A DNA stretch of 64,000 bases from Heloderma charlesbogerti (lineage: Eukaryota > Chordata > Lepidosauria > Squamata > Helodermatidae), in contig JANEZZ010001476.1 in NCBI GenBank assembly GCA_026122225.1, positions 1 to 64,000 of the forward strand, in the 5' to 3' direction. A program made the position numbers and the translations under genes. Below, piece after piece: positions 1 through 11,600 of this stretch (position 1 is the first letter of the stretch; each line of letters starts with the position of its first letter). The notes beneath the pieces are model-generated. The model worked only from the letters and a program-made list of their open reading frames with translations. It was not told the origin of the DNA and did not search any database.

Positions 1-1712
1 AGGATGTCCAGCTCAAGTTCAGTGACTGCACTCTCATGGCTATCAGGGACATTCAGATCTTTCCTGTATAGTTCTTCTGTGTATTCTTTCCACCTCTTCT
101 TAATCTCATCTGCTTCTGTTAGGTCCCTGCCTTCTTTGTCCTTTATTATGCCCGTCTTTGCACAAAATGTTCCCTTGAGATCTCCGATTTTCTTGAAGAG
201 ATCTCTCGTCTTTCCCATTCTGTTGTTTTCCTCAATTTCTTTGCATTGTTCATTTAAGAAGGCCTTCTTCTCTCTCCTTGCTATTCTCTGAAACTCTGCA
301 TTCAGTTGGGTATATCTTCCCCTTTCTCCATTGCTTTTCGCTTCCCTTCTTTCCTCAGCTACTTGTAAAGCCTCATCAGACAGCCACTTTGCTTTCTTGC
401 ATTTCTTTTTCTTTGGGATGGATTTAGTTGCTGTCTCCTGAACAATGTTACGGACCTCCGTCCAGAGTTCCTCAGGCACTCTGTCTATCAAGTCTAATAC
501 CTTAAATCTGTTCCTCACCTCAACTGTATATTCATAAGTGATATGATTTAGGTCATACCTGAATGGTTTAGTGGTTTTCCCTATGTTCTCCAATTTAAGC
601 TGAAATTTTGCAAGAAGAAGCTCATGATCTGAGCCACAGTCAGCTCCAGGTCTTGTTTTTACTGACTGTATAGAGCTTCTCCATCTTTGGCTGCAAAGTA
701 CATAATCAATCTGATTCAATATTGACCATCTGGTGATGTCCATGTGTAGAGTTGGCTCTTGTGCTGTTGGAAAAGAGTGTTTGCTATGATTAGCGTGTTC
801 TCTTGGCAAAACTCTATTAGCCTTTGTCCTGCTTCCTTTTGTACACTAAGGCCATGCCTGCCTGTTATCCCAGTGATTTCTTGACTTCCTACTTTAGCAT
901 TCCAATCCCTTATGATGAAGAGGACATCTTTTTTTGGTGTTAGTTCTAGAAGGTGTTGCAGGTCTTCATAGAACCGATCAACCTCAGCTTCCTCAGCCTC
1001 AGTGGTTGGGGCATAGATTTGAATTACTGTGATGTTGAATGGTTTGCCTTGGATTCATACTGAGATCACTCTATCGTTTTTGAGATTGTACCCCAGTACT
1101 GCTTTTCCCAGCCTTTTGTTGACTATGAGTGCTACTCCATTTCTTCTAGGGGATTCTTGCCCACAGTAGTAGATATGATGGTCACCTGAATTAAATTTGC
1201 CCATGCTTGCCCATTTTAGTTCGCTGATTCCCAAGATGTCTATGTTCAATCTTGCCATCTCATGTTTGACCACCTCCAGCTTACCTTGATTCATTGATCT
1301 TACATTCCAGGTTCCTAAACAATATTGTTCTTTACAGCATCAGATTTTCTTTTCACTACCAGACAGATCCACAGCTGAGTGTCCTTTTGGCTTTGGCCCA
1401 GCCGCTTCACTCTTTCTGGCACTACTTGGAAATTCCCTCTGCTCTTCCCCAGTAGTATATTGGACACCTTCCGACCTGAGGGGCTCATCTTGCAGCATCA
1501 TATCTTTTAGCCTTGTGATACATTCAATTCCATGGGGTTTTCTTGGCAAGAATACTGAAGTGGGTTGCCATTTCCTTCTCCAGTGGACCACATTTTGTCA
1601 GACCTCCCTTCCATGACCTGTCCATCTTGGGTGGCCCTGCACAGCATACCTTATACCTTCACTGAGTTGTGCATGCCCCTTTGCCACAACAAGGCAGTGA
1701 TCCATGAAGGGG
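1..1712 (-). mobile_element. BovB (RTE-clade) LINE, runs off window start
   Basis: The minus strand reads the BovB 5' region (CCATGAAGGGG at the right edge) and then the APE-type endonuclease: MNQGKLEVVKHEMARLNIDI, a GISELKWASMG block and a WNAKVGSQEI block. It continues into the linker before the reverse transcriptase and is cut by the window edge. Stops and frameshifts interrupt it, for example near 850-1050. It is colinear with the copy at 8840-11831. Confidence 0.95.
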
Positions 1713-1809
1713 ATGGGGAGGTATAGTAATCTAATAAATGAAATGAAATGAAAAACTTTTATGTATTCATAAAATGTATATACTGTGTTGAAGGTGGGGT
1801 TGGGAGATG

Positions 1810-2130
1810 ATTACTTCCATGTTGGTTACTTCCAGATGGTTTCTTCCAGGTTACTTCCAGACGGTTACTTCCAGGTACACAAGTTGTTTCCTTCCAGATG
1901 CTTACTTCCAGGTACACATGGAACACATTGGTTACTTCCAGGTTTGTTACTTCCAGGTTACTTCCAGGTTGTTTACTTCCAGAAGGTTACTTCCAGGTAC
2001 ACAAGTTGGTTACTTCTAGGTGGTTGTTTCCAGGTACACATGGTACACATTGGTTACTTCCAGATGGTTACTTCCAGGTTACTCCCAGGTTGGTTACTTC
2101 CAGATGGTGACTTCCAGGTACACATGGGAG
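1810..2130 (+). repeat. GGTTACTTCCAG minisatellite
   Basis: About twenty tandem or near-tandem units of GGTTACTTCCAG(AT/GT), with a higher-order insert GGTACACA(AG/TG)... that recurs at 1874, 1911, 1996, 2032 and 2117. Periodicity near 14-17 bp keeps all three forward frames open, which produces spurious overlapping ORFs. Confidence 0.92.
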
Positions 2131-2793
2131 CAGCCATCTTTTTTTCCCCATAGAGCATCCAATGTGGGGACGGTGGATCGGCGTGCCTCAGTCTTCCCAT
2201 GGGCTTTTGCAAGGCACTCAGCAGCAGCTGCGCCAGGCATTCCAAGCAGCTAGAAGTGGGACCCATCCAAACTGTGAGGCAGTCGGGATGGACAAATAGG
2301 TCAGTTTTGCTTTCTGCCCATATCTCGATTTCCAGTCATAAATTCAGTTCATCCCAAACTTTGTGATTTTTAAAAAAATGTTTGCATGAAGATGCAGTTG
2401 CATTTTTGTACATTTCCCCTAGTACATGGATCTTTGTGTGCCGCTTTTCTAAATAGACACAGTTTAGCAAGCAATGTTCCTAATGAAGTGCATTTTGAAC
2501 ATTATTTTCACTAGTGTGCATACTGTTATATGGCTTTGGAGAAGGGTGCATTTCAAAGGATAGCTGTGGTTTTGGTTCACATATTGGTTCAAAAGTATGA
2601 AATTAGGTAAGTTTGCTTTAAATTACAAACCAGACATCCGTGGGTATGTATCGGGGTGCAGTCTTAGTTAGCATTTCTGTGGAGCTTCCTGGCCTAAATA
2701 TGGTTTACTGACTCAGAAAGTATCACATGCACACACAGAGATGAGCACAACCTGTATTACCATAAAAATCTGATATCAAAAAACAAAACAGTG

Positions 2794-2796
<3 letters not shown>

Positions 2797-2825
<29 letters not shown>
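2797..2825 (+). repeat. (GA)n microsatellite
   Basis: About fourteen GA units; the homologous site in copy 2 (about 50670) has only short GAAAGAGAAAGAG. Confidence 0.95.
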
Positions 2826-2829
<4 letters not shown>

Positions 2830-3419
2830 TTTGAAAAGAGCCAAAGACAGACGGAGGCTCCTTACACTGAGACTCAGGGCTGGCCGTACCATGAGGCAGA
2901 GTGAAGCGGCCTCTTGAGGCAACTGGTTTTCTGTGTCTTGAAAAGTCACATAATTGTTAATTAGTTAATCAATCAATTAATTTAGTATTGTCTTTTTACT
3001 GTTGTTGAATGGAATGTATCTGATTTTCACCACAGAAACTGAACACAGACTCAAACACAATCTGTGGTCTGAATTTCACACATTTCCAAGTTTGTCGTGC
3101 AACAGCAAACACACATTTGAGAAATGAATTTTAAAAATGTGGATAAAAAATGTGTTCATTTAAAAAAAATGTGCACAACTGCATTTTACTCAATGGGAGA
3201 AAAAGGCGTCCATTTTTTTTTTACAAAAAATGTACACATCAGGGGTTGGCAGAAAGTAGATAGGGGTCTATCAGTAAACTACTGGATTGGAGAGAGGGTT
3301 CCTGACTCCTAAGAGTTCAGCGATCTTCTCTATTTTTCAAGTAGGAGTAGGGAAGTTGTGAGAGTCTGCGGGATGTGTGTGTGTGTGGAGTCCAACATAC
3401 TCCCCCTTGCCCATCATCC

Positions 3420-3770
3420 TGGAGCCCACTCAGCGAGCTCCCCACAGCTCGGGAAGGGCCTGGCAGCTGCCCATCCTCCCTAACAAGCCTCCGGAGTAAA
3501 CAGCAGTGACTGCTTGGCCAGTTCCAAGTAGGTAGCATTGTGTACTTGGTGCTGGAAAGGCCCCATTCACACAACATTGCAGGTGAGAACGCAGCACTCG
3601 ATGTTGCGCGGCATTGCATAAAAGGGGCCTTTGTGGCCACCCGGTATGCAACATTACCTGCCTGGAGATGCATGAGCAGCCATTGTTGCACACCATGGTG
3701 GCTTGCTAGGGAGGATGGGCAGCCCTGCAGCTTCATCAGGCACTTGACTGGCTGTGCTGAAGCTCTCGTG
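3420..3770. mobile_element. Imperfect palindromic MITE-like element
   Basis: GCTGCCCATCCTCCCTAACA at 3466 pairs with TTGCTAGGGAGGATGGGCAG near 3704. Inner sequences also pair: GAAAGGCCCCATTC / AAAAGGGGCCTTTG and TAGCATTG / CAACATTA. The centre is CG-rich. No target duplication was identified. Confidence 0.6.
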
Positions 3771-4970
3771 GGGCGCAAGCAGAGACGGGAGTCGACAATG
3801 TCTCTGCCAGTGCCTGCCGAAGGTGGGCATGGGTGAGTCTGTCTATCCATAAGGAGGAGCCACTTTGGCTCCAGGCACCACCACCAAGGCAACGGGGGGG
3901 GGGGCTTTCCTCTGCCCTCCAATCAAGCAGTGGTGCTCGTACCAGACTTGGATGGAGGCCTTTGCAAGGCCTCATCTGTCGGACACCAGGTTACTAGGCA
4001 GACAACTCCTGACAGGCTCCCTTTGTCCTTAGATTGGGGTGACCTTTTGTCATCACTGAGCATGTGCTCTGTTTTACTCAAGGTGTCCCAGCCCAGGTCC
4101 ACACTGCTCTTTCTCTCTCTCCTTCACATTCACTTTCTCCTCCACCTTCAGCATCACTTCATCTAGCTAATTATGCTGCTCGTTGCCCCTTGGACTCATC
4201 CCTATCACAGCTCATTCCGAGAAATGCCCTAACCCCAGCGCTAGCTTGTCTGGCAAAAGGGGGGGGGGTGTTGCAGGCAGGGGGCATGAGAAGAGGTGGC
4301 TGCTGCCTATTGGGTTCTCCCCCATGGCACCACCAGACAGGGGAGGGGTCAGCAGAGCCCTCTTAAGCTCTGCACCCCCTCCCAAACCAACTCTCTCACT
4401 CTCCCGGCTCCCTCCCGCCCTCCCTTAAGCAATGTGGGTTTATACCGGTTGCCCTTTTGGGAGCCATGTAGGAATTTTTGGCTCACAGTTCAATTGGCTG
4501 TATGAAGTAGGCAAAAAAAATGTGTGTCTTTTTTCCTACTTCACACTGTTATTGGGGCTAGGTTGCGTCCAGTAGGCGAATATGGTCCAATCTCTCATTG
4601 GTCACATTTCAGTTGGCGGCTAGGACCGGCAAAAGCAGAAAGAGATTAGGGATGGTGTGCATGCGGAAGCATCTTATGGTGACAGGTGACGCCTGAGGCC
4701 CTCTGAATGGGCTGTGGGGCTCAGCAAGGGGATAAGGGTTCCCTGGGAGACCAACCCTCCTTGCTCACCCAGGTGTTTGGTGGCACCAGAAGGGGGTGAC
4801 AGGGGAAGGTCTACCTCCCCCAGAAGGGGCAGTCCAGAGGGGTGGCGGGATAGAAGCCAAAAATGACCATGCTTTTAAAATGACCATGCTGGTCCTGGAG
4901 CCCTGCACGAGGTATTATTCTCCCTGCTAAGCTTTATATTTCCACATCCAGCATTGTTGTTGACGTTGTG
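3771..4970. other. Unassigned sequence
   Basis: No gene and no repeat that I recognise. It contains G and C homopolymer tracts (3893-3903, 4260-4268) and a CCTT/CTCC-rich stretch around 4100-4430. Reading frames of up to 100 codons here lack family similarity and codon bias. Confidence 0.5.
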
Positions 4971-4974
4971 AGGC

Positions 4975-5060
4975 TAAAATGGAGAGGAGAACCAACTCTG
5001 TGCATGTCTACTCAGAAGTAAGTCTTACTGAGTTCAATGCGACTTACTCCTACACATGTC
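4975..5060. mobile_element. Palindromic repeat fragment (CTACTCAGAAGTAAG family)
   Basis: GTCTACTCAGAAGTAAGTCT, TGAGTTCAATGCGACTTACT and CCTACACATG form an imperfect palindrome common as a dispersed repeat in reptile DNA. A reverse-oriented copy is at about 57790-57870 (GAGAGTAAGCCTCATTGAAT, GGTATGTATAGGATTGTGCT). Confidence 0.5.
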
Positions 5061-5296
5061 AGCACCCCACTTGCCCCCAGCTCAGCTTTGTATTTCCACA
5101 TCCAGCTCATGATCAATCCTCCTGTTAGTTATCTCACTGGGTGACTTTGGGCTGGCCTCCAACCGCTACACCACACTTCTGTTATGAAACTCATGAAAAA
5201 GAGACAGTATAATGGAAAGTTCTTTCTGAAGCAGTCACACTTCACTTGTACAAATACAGCATGAAGGGAAAGATCAGCAACCTTCTCTTTGCTTGA

Positions 5297-5366
5297 ATAA
5301 AAAGCACACTCTGCACATGCTCAGGGAATGGACAAAATGAACATGTGCAGAGTGTGCTTTTTATCA
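5297..5366. repeat. Short hairpin (inverted repeat with about 26-bp arms)
   Basis: AATAAAAAGCACACTCTGCA at the left pairs with TGCAGAGTGTGCTTTTTAT at the right, enclosing a short loop (CTCAGGGAATGGACAAAATG). It sits where exon 1 of the orphan CYP2 promoter at 5.4 kb would be expected. Confidence 0.85.
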
Positions 5367-5389
5367 AACTACCATGATGAAGTAAATTT

Positions 5390-5600
5390 GTGGTCCATGA
5401 TCTTAACCTTATATTATTCTATGTACCCCGTGAAGCCCAGCTATGGGTGCATGCTAGCCAATGGGAATTCTTGATTTCTCCGAGTTAATAAGATTAAGCA
5501 TTAAGCAGATTAGCTTTATCTTGAAATGAAATTCTCTGGACTTCACTCTGTGTTTATTGATTGATTCCCAAGGTAATTCTAACTACGTTTTTGCTGTGCA
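5390..5600 (-). pseudogene. Orphan copy of the CYP2 promoter / 5' flank
   Basis: This region aligns with the CYP2 promoter at about 48.33-48.54 kb in the same orientation. Shared blocks include CCAATGGGAAT, ATTA(A/G)GCATTAAG and a long GAAATGAA-CTTCTCT-ACTTCACTCTGT stretch. The CCAAT box is at 5458-5462, and the TATA counterpart at 5419-5426 has become TATGTA on the plus strand; the 39-bp spacing is preserved. Where exon 1 would be expected (about 5.34 kb) there is a short hairpin element, and no CYP2 coding sequence follows. It is probably the remnant of a tandem CYP2 duplicate; alternatively both copies are a dispersed repeat. Confidence 0.6.
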
Positions 5601-5689
5601 CAGCTTGTTCCTGCTGTGGACAAAAGCGATGGACGGGACAGACAGAATCTGATCCATGTCCATTTCGTACTTGACTGATAGACATTTTA

Positions 5690-5778
5690 TTAGTTTGTTT
5701 ATTTGTTTACCTCCAATTGTTGGTGTGGAGGAGCATATAAATATTGTAAATGAAATAAATAAATAAATAAAATAATAA
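5690..5778 (+). mobile_element. L2 3' tail
   Basis: GTGGAGGAGCATATAAATAT and GTAAATGAAATAAATAAAT match the 3' end of the L2 copy at 52.3 kb (GTGGAGCAGTATATAAATAT). Only the tail is present. Confidence 0.6.
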
Positions 5779-5856
5779 CATTTCATGAAACCCCTGGGAA
5801 AATGAACTTGAAGTGCCATCCTTACTTGATCCTTCTATGGAAAACAAACAAAATAT

Positions 5857-5935
5857 TTCTTCTTCTTCTTCTTCTTCTTCTTCTTCTTCTTCTTCATCAC
5901 CATCACCATCACCATCACCATCACCATCACCATCA
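5857..5935 (+). repeat. (TTC)n and (CACCAT)n microsatellite
   Basis: About thirteen TTC units run directly into ATCACC units. In one frame this reads poly-Leu then poly-His, which is not a protein feature. Confidence 0.97.
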
Positions 5936-6169
5936 TGATTTCATTTCTATAACACCCCATAGCAAAAGCTCTCTGGGTGGTTCACAACAATTAATAAGAA
6001 ACACAAGAACAGGATTGTACAGCAATCCAACATTGTCATACAAATAGCCTAACATTTTTTAACATACAAACTTAAAAACAAACAATTTTAACAGCTAAAA
6101 ACAATATCAGTAAACATTTTTAATACACCTGTATGTCAGTAGCCGTCTTCTTTCCATATGATGTCGGTG

Positions 6170-6292
6170 TATGCGGGACGGGGCTGGGGGGAGATGGTTG
6201 CCACCATGGCTGGATTGTTGTAAACTGTCCAGAGAGCTTTGGCCATGGGACAGTATAGAACTGAAAATGATGATGATGATGATGATGATGTT
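6170..6292 (+). mobile_element. L2 3' tail ending in (ATG)n
   Basis: TCCAGAGAGCTTTGGCCATG followed by GGACAGTATAGAA matches the L2 3' end at about 49985. The tail is an ATG microsatellite at 6267-6290. Confidence 0.6.
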
Positions 6293-7059
6293 ACATCTGG
6301 GAAGCATATTGCAGGAGTTTAAGCAAGGTGTGTATTATGGTAGCCATCAGAACCTTGGTACCCAGGAGTGGGACTTAGCTGTCAGGCCAGGTGTAGTTGT
6401 GAATGGTGCTCATGGCCACAGATGGCACCTGAGAATCGAGAGCTGGGGCGGGGGGGGGGGGAATCTTCATGACAACACCAGAATGAGAAAGTCACTGGAA
6501 GATTATCTGGATTTGGCTTTGGTCCATCAGGGACACACAAAGTAGGAAAAGCCGAGCGTACATTCCCTTTAAAAACTGGTTTTCGGGGGTCACAAAGCAC
6601 TCTAAAAGAATATACTTCCAGTTGGGATGGGGGGGTAGAACTGAAGGTGCTGCTCAACCAATGACACACACACACACACACACCTGGCTCCTCCCTGCTA
6701 CTACCTTATTATGAATGGAGAGCAACGTATTCCAGATTCTGAAGGCTCCCTCCTGCTACTACAGTATCTCCCTCCTCTTTCCACCAGTGTGTGCACTTTT
6801 GCCTTGAGAAGCTGAAATCCCTGATTCTGGAGTGCAGCATCTGAAGGCTTCCCATGAAAGCTGACCACCCCCCAATTTCGCCCCATTCCAGCACTCTACT
6901 GCAGAATTATTGCTTCCAACCCCCTTTTCTACATTCCCTTTCTCCTTCTCCCTTCTTGCAAGTAGATGAAATCCTCCTGTGCTCTCGAATGATCACTACT
7001 GAGATTTTACAGAACAGAGGAATTGCAGAATATCAAACAAGCACAGCATCGAGATAGTG

Positions 7060-7345
7060 ATTTCACAGAGAAGAGAAAGGGTGTTTTATGGCAAATTACT
7101 AAAGTTTGCCTTTAACCTTTTAAATGCTTTAACCGTGGCTCCACATACATTGAGATCTGTTAAAGATTCACTGCAGGGGGAGCGAGATTTCTTACTTATG
7201 AGTAAACATGTACACAAGGGTTGCTTTATGGAGAGTTCCATCCAGAATTGGAATATGTTAAAGATTCACTGTGGGAGAGCAAATATTTATTTCTTACTTA
7301 CGAGTGAACAGGCACAGAAGGGGGTATATGGGAAAAAACTACTTT
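7060..7345 (+). repeat. Diverged direct repeat of about 100 bp
   Basis: CTGTTAAAGATTCACTGCAG at 7157 recurs as ATGTTAAAGATTCACTGTGG near 7255, each followed by TTTCTTACTTAYGAGT(A/G)AAC. The rest of 6293-7835 shows no recognised gene or repeat apart from a CA tract at 6663-6682 and simple C- or G-rich tracts. Confidence 0.6.
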
Positions 7346-7843
7346 GATTGGGGAAACAAGAGGGAATGGGGTGTCCCACCCCCTTGACCACATCACTTCC
7401 AGGTCACAGAGGCATACCCAGGAGTGAATGAGGGGGTGGGGGGCATAGCACACTATGGTAAAATGGCCAGGGAGAAGCTTGCAGTAAAAAAAAAAAAAAG
7501 TCAGAGTGAAAGGAGTTTCAGACAATGTGGCTTTTCAAGAGGAAAGTGGATGGTTGGCAGTGGATAGGTGATGATGTCATCTGTCGTGAACAACTTCAGA
7601 CTGCAGTAACTTCACACCAGATTGCTCGTGAAGACAGCTCCTGGGTCTAGGGTAGTCCCATATGTAATTAGAAATGTTCCCAGTTGTAGCAAAAGATAGG
7701 CCATTCCAGTTTTGGGCTGCAGTCTGAAAGTGTCTCCCTGTACCAAGAAGGGCAAACAAACTCCCAATGAATTCAGGTCAGAGTCCAGGCAGACTAACAG
7801 CTCTAGTTGAGCTTTGACTGTTAGGACAAACAGCAAACAAAAG

Positions 7844-8594
7844 TAGAGATGTCAGAGAATTCCACGACAGATCTCGGTGAGGCCGAATGCCAGTGCATTC
7901 AGCCCCCGAAATCCATTGTGGAACGAAGCCCCTGCCTCCCCCAAACCACGAAAGGCACGCAGGATGAAGTCCCCACCGTCCCCAACTCACAAAAGGTGCG
8001 CGAAACGGAGCACTCAGCTGCTCCCGTCCACGCTGCTTTGAGAATGGCGGCCATCCTGCGGCTTCTATTCACTTCCTCCTCTTCATAGCCGTGATAGGCT
8101 ATGTAAATACTTACATAGCCTATCACGGCTAATGCAGGGATGCCATTTGCATCCCTGTGGAGGCTGTGATAGGCTATGTAAGTATTTACGTAGCCTATCA
8201 CAGCAGGGGGAAAAAACCTAGCGTACACAAATGGCGACAGCTACCGCCATTTATGTACGCTGTTTTTTCCCCCCCCCCTGCCGTGATAGGCTACGTAAGT
8301 ATTTACATAGCCTATCACGGCTAAATACAGGGACGCAAATGGTGGCGGCTACGACAGCCGCCATTTGCGTCCCTGCAGGGCTGCCCAGTGGCCGGATGTC
8401 TGGCTGTGGGCGGCCGGAGCCGGCCGGTGGCTCTGTGGCTTGGCCGGGGAGCGGAGCTGGCTGGGCAGGATTCCGGGGGGGGAGAACCGGATCACCTCCC
8501 CTGCTGTCGAGGATTCTAGGGGGAGGGACAGAGCGCCTCCCCCCCCACCGCAGAAACAGAATGGAATGGAAGGTAAGTGTTCTGTCCATCCCTA
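7844..8594. mobile_element. hAT-type palindromic element (E1)
   Basis: 751 bp, termini TAGAGATG...CCATCCCTA, 8-bp target duplication AACAAAAG / CACAAAAG (7 of 8 match). It holds three 36-bp palindromes of the GTGATAGGCTACGTAA type at 8091-8126, 8166-8201 and 8283-8318, separated by a second palindrome type (GGGACGCAAATGG...). It is non-coding, so movement would depend on a hAT transposase supplied elsewhere. Confidence 0.85.
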
Positions 8595-8614
8595 CACAAA
8601 AGGTGCCTTTTTGC

Positions 8615-11600
8615 TAGGGATGTCAGAGAAATCCGCTGCAGGTTCAAATGAGGCTGGATTCTTTGAAATTCAGCCTCAGGAATCTGCAGAGGATCAGGAC
8701 CCCTTACCTCCACTCCAGGAGGACTGGAGGTGGAATGGCACTCAGCTGCTTCTTGCCAGCCAGAGGCGTTCACCTCCTCCCTGTCCCTGCTGATCTCCAT
8801 GTCTTTTCTTAAAAAAAAAAAAAAATGGCAATTGGCAGGATGTACGCATAGACTTCCCCTTCATGGATCACTGCCTTGTTGTGGCGAAGGGGCTTGCGTA
8901 ACTCAGTGAAGCCATAAGCTATGCCGTGCAGGGCCACCTAAGACGGACAGGTCATGGAAGAGAGTTCTGACAAAATGTGGTCCACTGGAGAAGGAAATGG
9001 CAACCCACTCCAGTATTCTTGCCAAGAAAACCCCAATGAATCAAGGTAAGCTGGAGGTGGTCAAACATGAGATGGCAAGATTGAACATCGACATCTTGGG
9101 AATCAGCGAACTAAAATGGACAGGCATGGGCGAATTTAATTCAGGTGACCATCATATCTACTATTGTGGGCAAGAATCCCTTAGAAGAAATGGAGTAGCA
9201 CTCATAGTCAACAAAAGGGTGGGAAAAGCAGTACTGGGGTACAATCTTAAAAATGATAGAATGATCTCAGTACGAATCCAAGGCAAACCATTCAACATCA
9301 CAGTAATTCAGGTCTATGCCCCAACCACTGAGGCCGAAGAAGCTGAGGTTGATCGGTTCTATGAAGACCTACAACACCTTCTAGAACTAACACCAAAAAA
9401 AGATGTCCTCTTTATCATAGGGGATTGGAATGCTAAAGTAGGAAGTCAAGAAATCACCGGGATAACAGGCAGGCGTGGCCTTGGTGTACAAAATGAAGCA
9501 GGACAAAAGCTAATAGAGTTTTGCCAAGAGAACATGCTGATCATAGCAAACACTCTTTTCCAACAGCACAAGAGGCGACTCTACACATGGACGTCACCAG
9601 ATGGTCAATATCGAAATCAGATTGATTATGTCCTTTGCAGCCAAAGATGGAGAAGCTCCATACAGTCAGTCAAAACAAGACCTGGAGCTGACTGTGGCTC
9701 AGATCATGAGCTGCTTCTTGCAAAATTTCGTCTTAAATTGAAGAACGTCGGGAAAACCACTAAACCGTTCAGGTATGACCCTGATGAATATACAGTGGAG
9801 GTGAGGAATAGATTTCAGGGATTAGACCTGATAGACAGAGTGCCTGAGGAACTATGGACGGAGGTCCGTAACATTGTTCAGGAGGCAGCAACGAAATCCG
9901 TCCCAAAGAAAAAGAAATGTAAGAAAGCCAAGTGGCTGTCAGATGAGGCTTTACAAGTAGCTCACGAAAGAAGGGAAGCGAAAAGCAAGGGAGAAAGGGG
10001 AAGATATATCCAACTGAATGCAGAGTTCCAGAGAATAGCAAGGAGAGACAAGAAGGCCTTCTTAAATGAACAATGCAAAGAAATCGAGGAAAACAACAGA
10101 ATGGGAAAGACGAGAGATCTCTTCAAGAAAATTGGAGATCTCAAGGGAACGTTTTGTGCAAAGATGGGCATGATAAAGGACAAAGAAGGCAGGGACCTAA
10201 CAGAAGCAGATGAGATTAAGAAGAGGTGGCAAGAATACACAGAAGAACTATACAGGAAAGATCTGAATGTCCCTGATAGCCATGATAGTGCGGTCACTGA
10301 ACTTGAGCCGGACATCCTCGAGAGTGAAGTCAAGTGGGCCTTAGGAAGCATTAGTACCACAAAGCTAGCGGAGATGACAGTATTCCAGCCGAGCTATTTA
10401 AAATCCTAAAAGATGATGCTGTTAAAGTGCTGCATTCAATATGCCAACAAATCTGGAACACTCAACTGTGGCCACAAGACTGGAAAAGGTCAGTTTACAT
10501 TCCAATTCCAAAGAAGGGCAACGCCAAAGAGTGTTCAAACTACCGCACAATTGTGCTCATTTCACATGCCAGCAAGGTGATGCTCAAAATCCTACAAGCT
10601 AGGCTTCAGCAGTATGCGAACTGAGAACTACTGGAAGTACAAGCTGGGTTTCGAAGAGGCAGAGGAACTAGAGATCAAATCGCCAACATTCGCTGCATCA
10701 TGGAGAAAGCAAGAGAATTCCAGAAAAACGTCTATTTCTGCTTCATTGACTACGCTAAAGCCTTTGATTGTGTGGATCACAACAAACTGTGGCAAATTCT
10801 TAAAGTGATGGGAGTACCAGACCACCTTACCCGTCTCCTGAGAAACCTGTACGAGGGTCAAGAAGCAACAGTAAGAACCAGACATGTTACAACCGATTGG
10901 TTCAAAATTGGGAAAGGAGTACGACAAGGCTGCATATTGTCACCCTGCTTATTTAACTTATATGCAGAGTACGTCATGAGAAATGCCGGGTTGGATGAAT
11001 CAGAGGTCGGAATTAAGATTGCTGGGAGAATTATTAACAACCTCCGATATGCAGACGATACCACCCTAATGGCAGAAAGCGAAGAGGATCTCAAGAGCCT
11101 CTTGTTGAGGGTGAAAGAGGAGAGTGCAAAAGCTGGTTTGAAACTCAACATTAAAAAAACTAAGATCATGGCATCTGGCCCCATCACTTCCTGGCATATA
11201 GAAGGGGAAGAAATGGAAGCAGTGACAGATTTTACTTTCTTGGGCTCCAAGATCACCGCAGACGGTGACTGTAGCCATGAAATTAAAAGACGCTTGCTCC
11301 TTGGGAGGAAAGCTATGGCCAACCTAGACAGCATAGTAAGAAGCAGAGACATCACCTTGCCGACAAAGGTCCGTCTAATCAAAGCTATGGTTTTCCCAGT
11401 AGTAATGTATGGCTGTGAGAGCTGGACTATAAGGAAGGCTGAGCGCCGAAGAATTGATGCTTTCGAACTGTGGTGCTGGAGAAGACTCTTACGAGTGCCC
11501 TGGACTGCAAGGAGGTCAAATCAGTCCATCCTAAAGGAAATCAACCCTGACTGCTCATTGGAAGGACAGATAATGAAGCTGAAGCTCCAATATTTTGGCC

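Larger units (their letters stand above)
1713..3260 (+). repeat. Two-copy unclassified repeat, copy 1
   Basis: Homologous to 49990-50890 over most of its length, from the L2-like tail (GTATAGTAATCTAATAAATG) through TGTGTTGAAGGTGGGGTTGG, TTTGGAGAAGGGTGCATTTC, GGTTCAAAAGTATGAAATTA, a GA microsatellite, GGCTGGCCGTACCATGAGGC and CACATAATTGTTA. Copy 1 alone has an expanded minisatellite at 1810-2130. From about 3010 on, the AT-rich family sequence also found at 55.4 kb follows. No coding potential is evident. Confidence 0.75.

Noticed and set aside
1785..2266. Overlapping open frames in all three forward phases, reading GYFQV / TSRWL repeats
   Set aside because: They are produced by the GGTTACTTCCAG minisatellite; homologous DNA at 50.1 kb has no such frame.
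3317..3922. 201-codon minus-strand frame
   Set aside because: It spans a CG-rich inverted-repeat element, has overlapping frames on both strands and no family similarity.
4183..4505. Overlapping plus-strand frames of 60-100 codons
   Set aside because: Low-complexity Pro/Leu-rich translations of a CT-rich region, with several frames open at once.
1..5380. Exons of a second CYP2 gene downstream of the orphan promoter
   Set aside because: I looked on the minus strand for PPGP, WxxxR, AGxET, ExxR and FxxGxRxCxG motifs and found none.
5802..6047. 81-codon frame with poly-Leu and poly-His
   Set aside because: A microsatellite (TTC and CACCAT) read in one frame; no conserved protein.
8091..8318. 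Regular palindromic repeats resembling a CRISPR array
   Set aside because: The repeats are perfect inverted repeats inside a transposon with 8-bp target duplications, spacers are also palindromic, and the genome is vertebrate.
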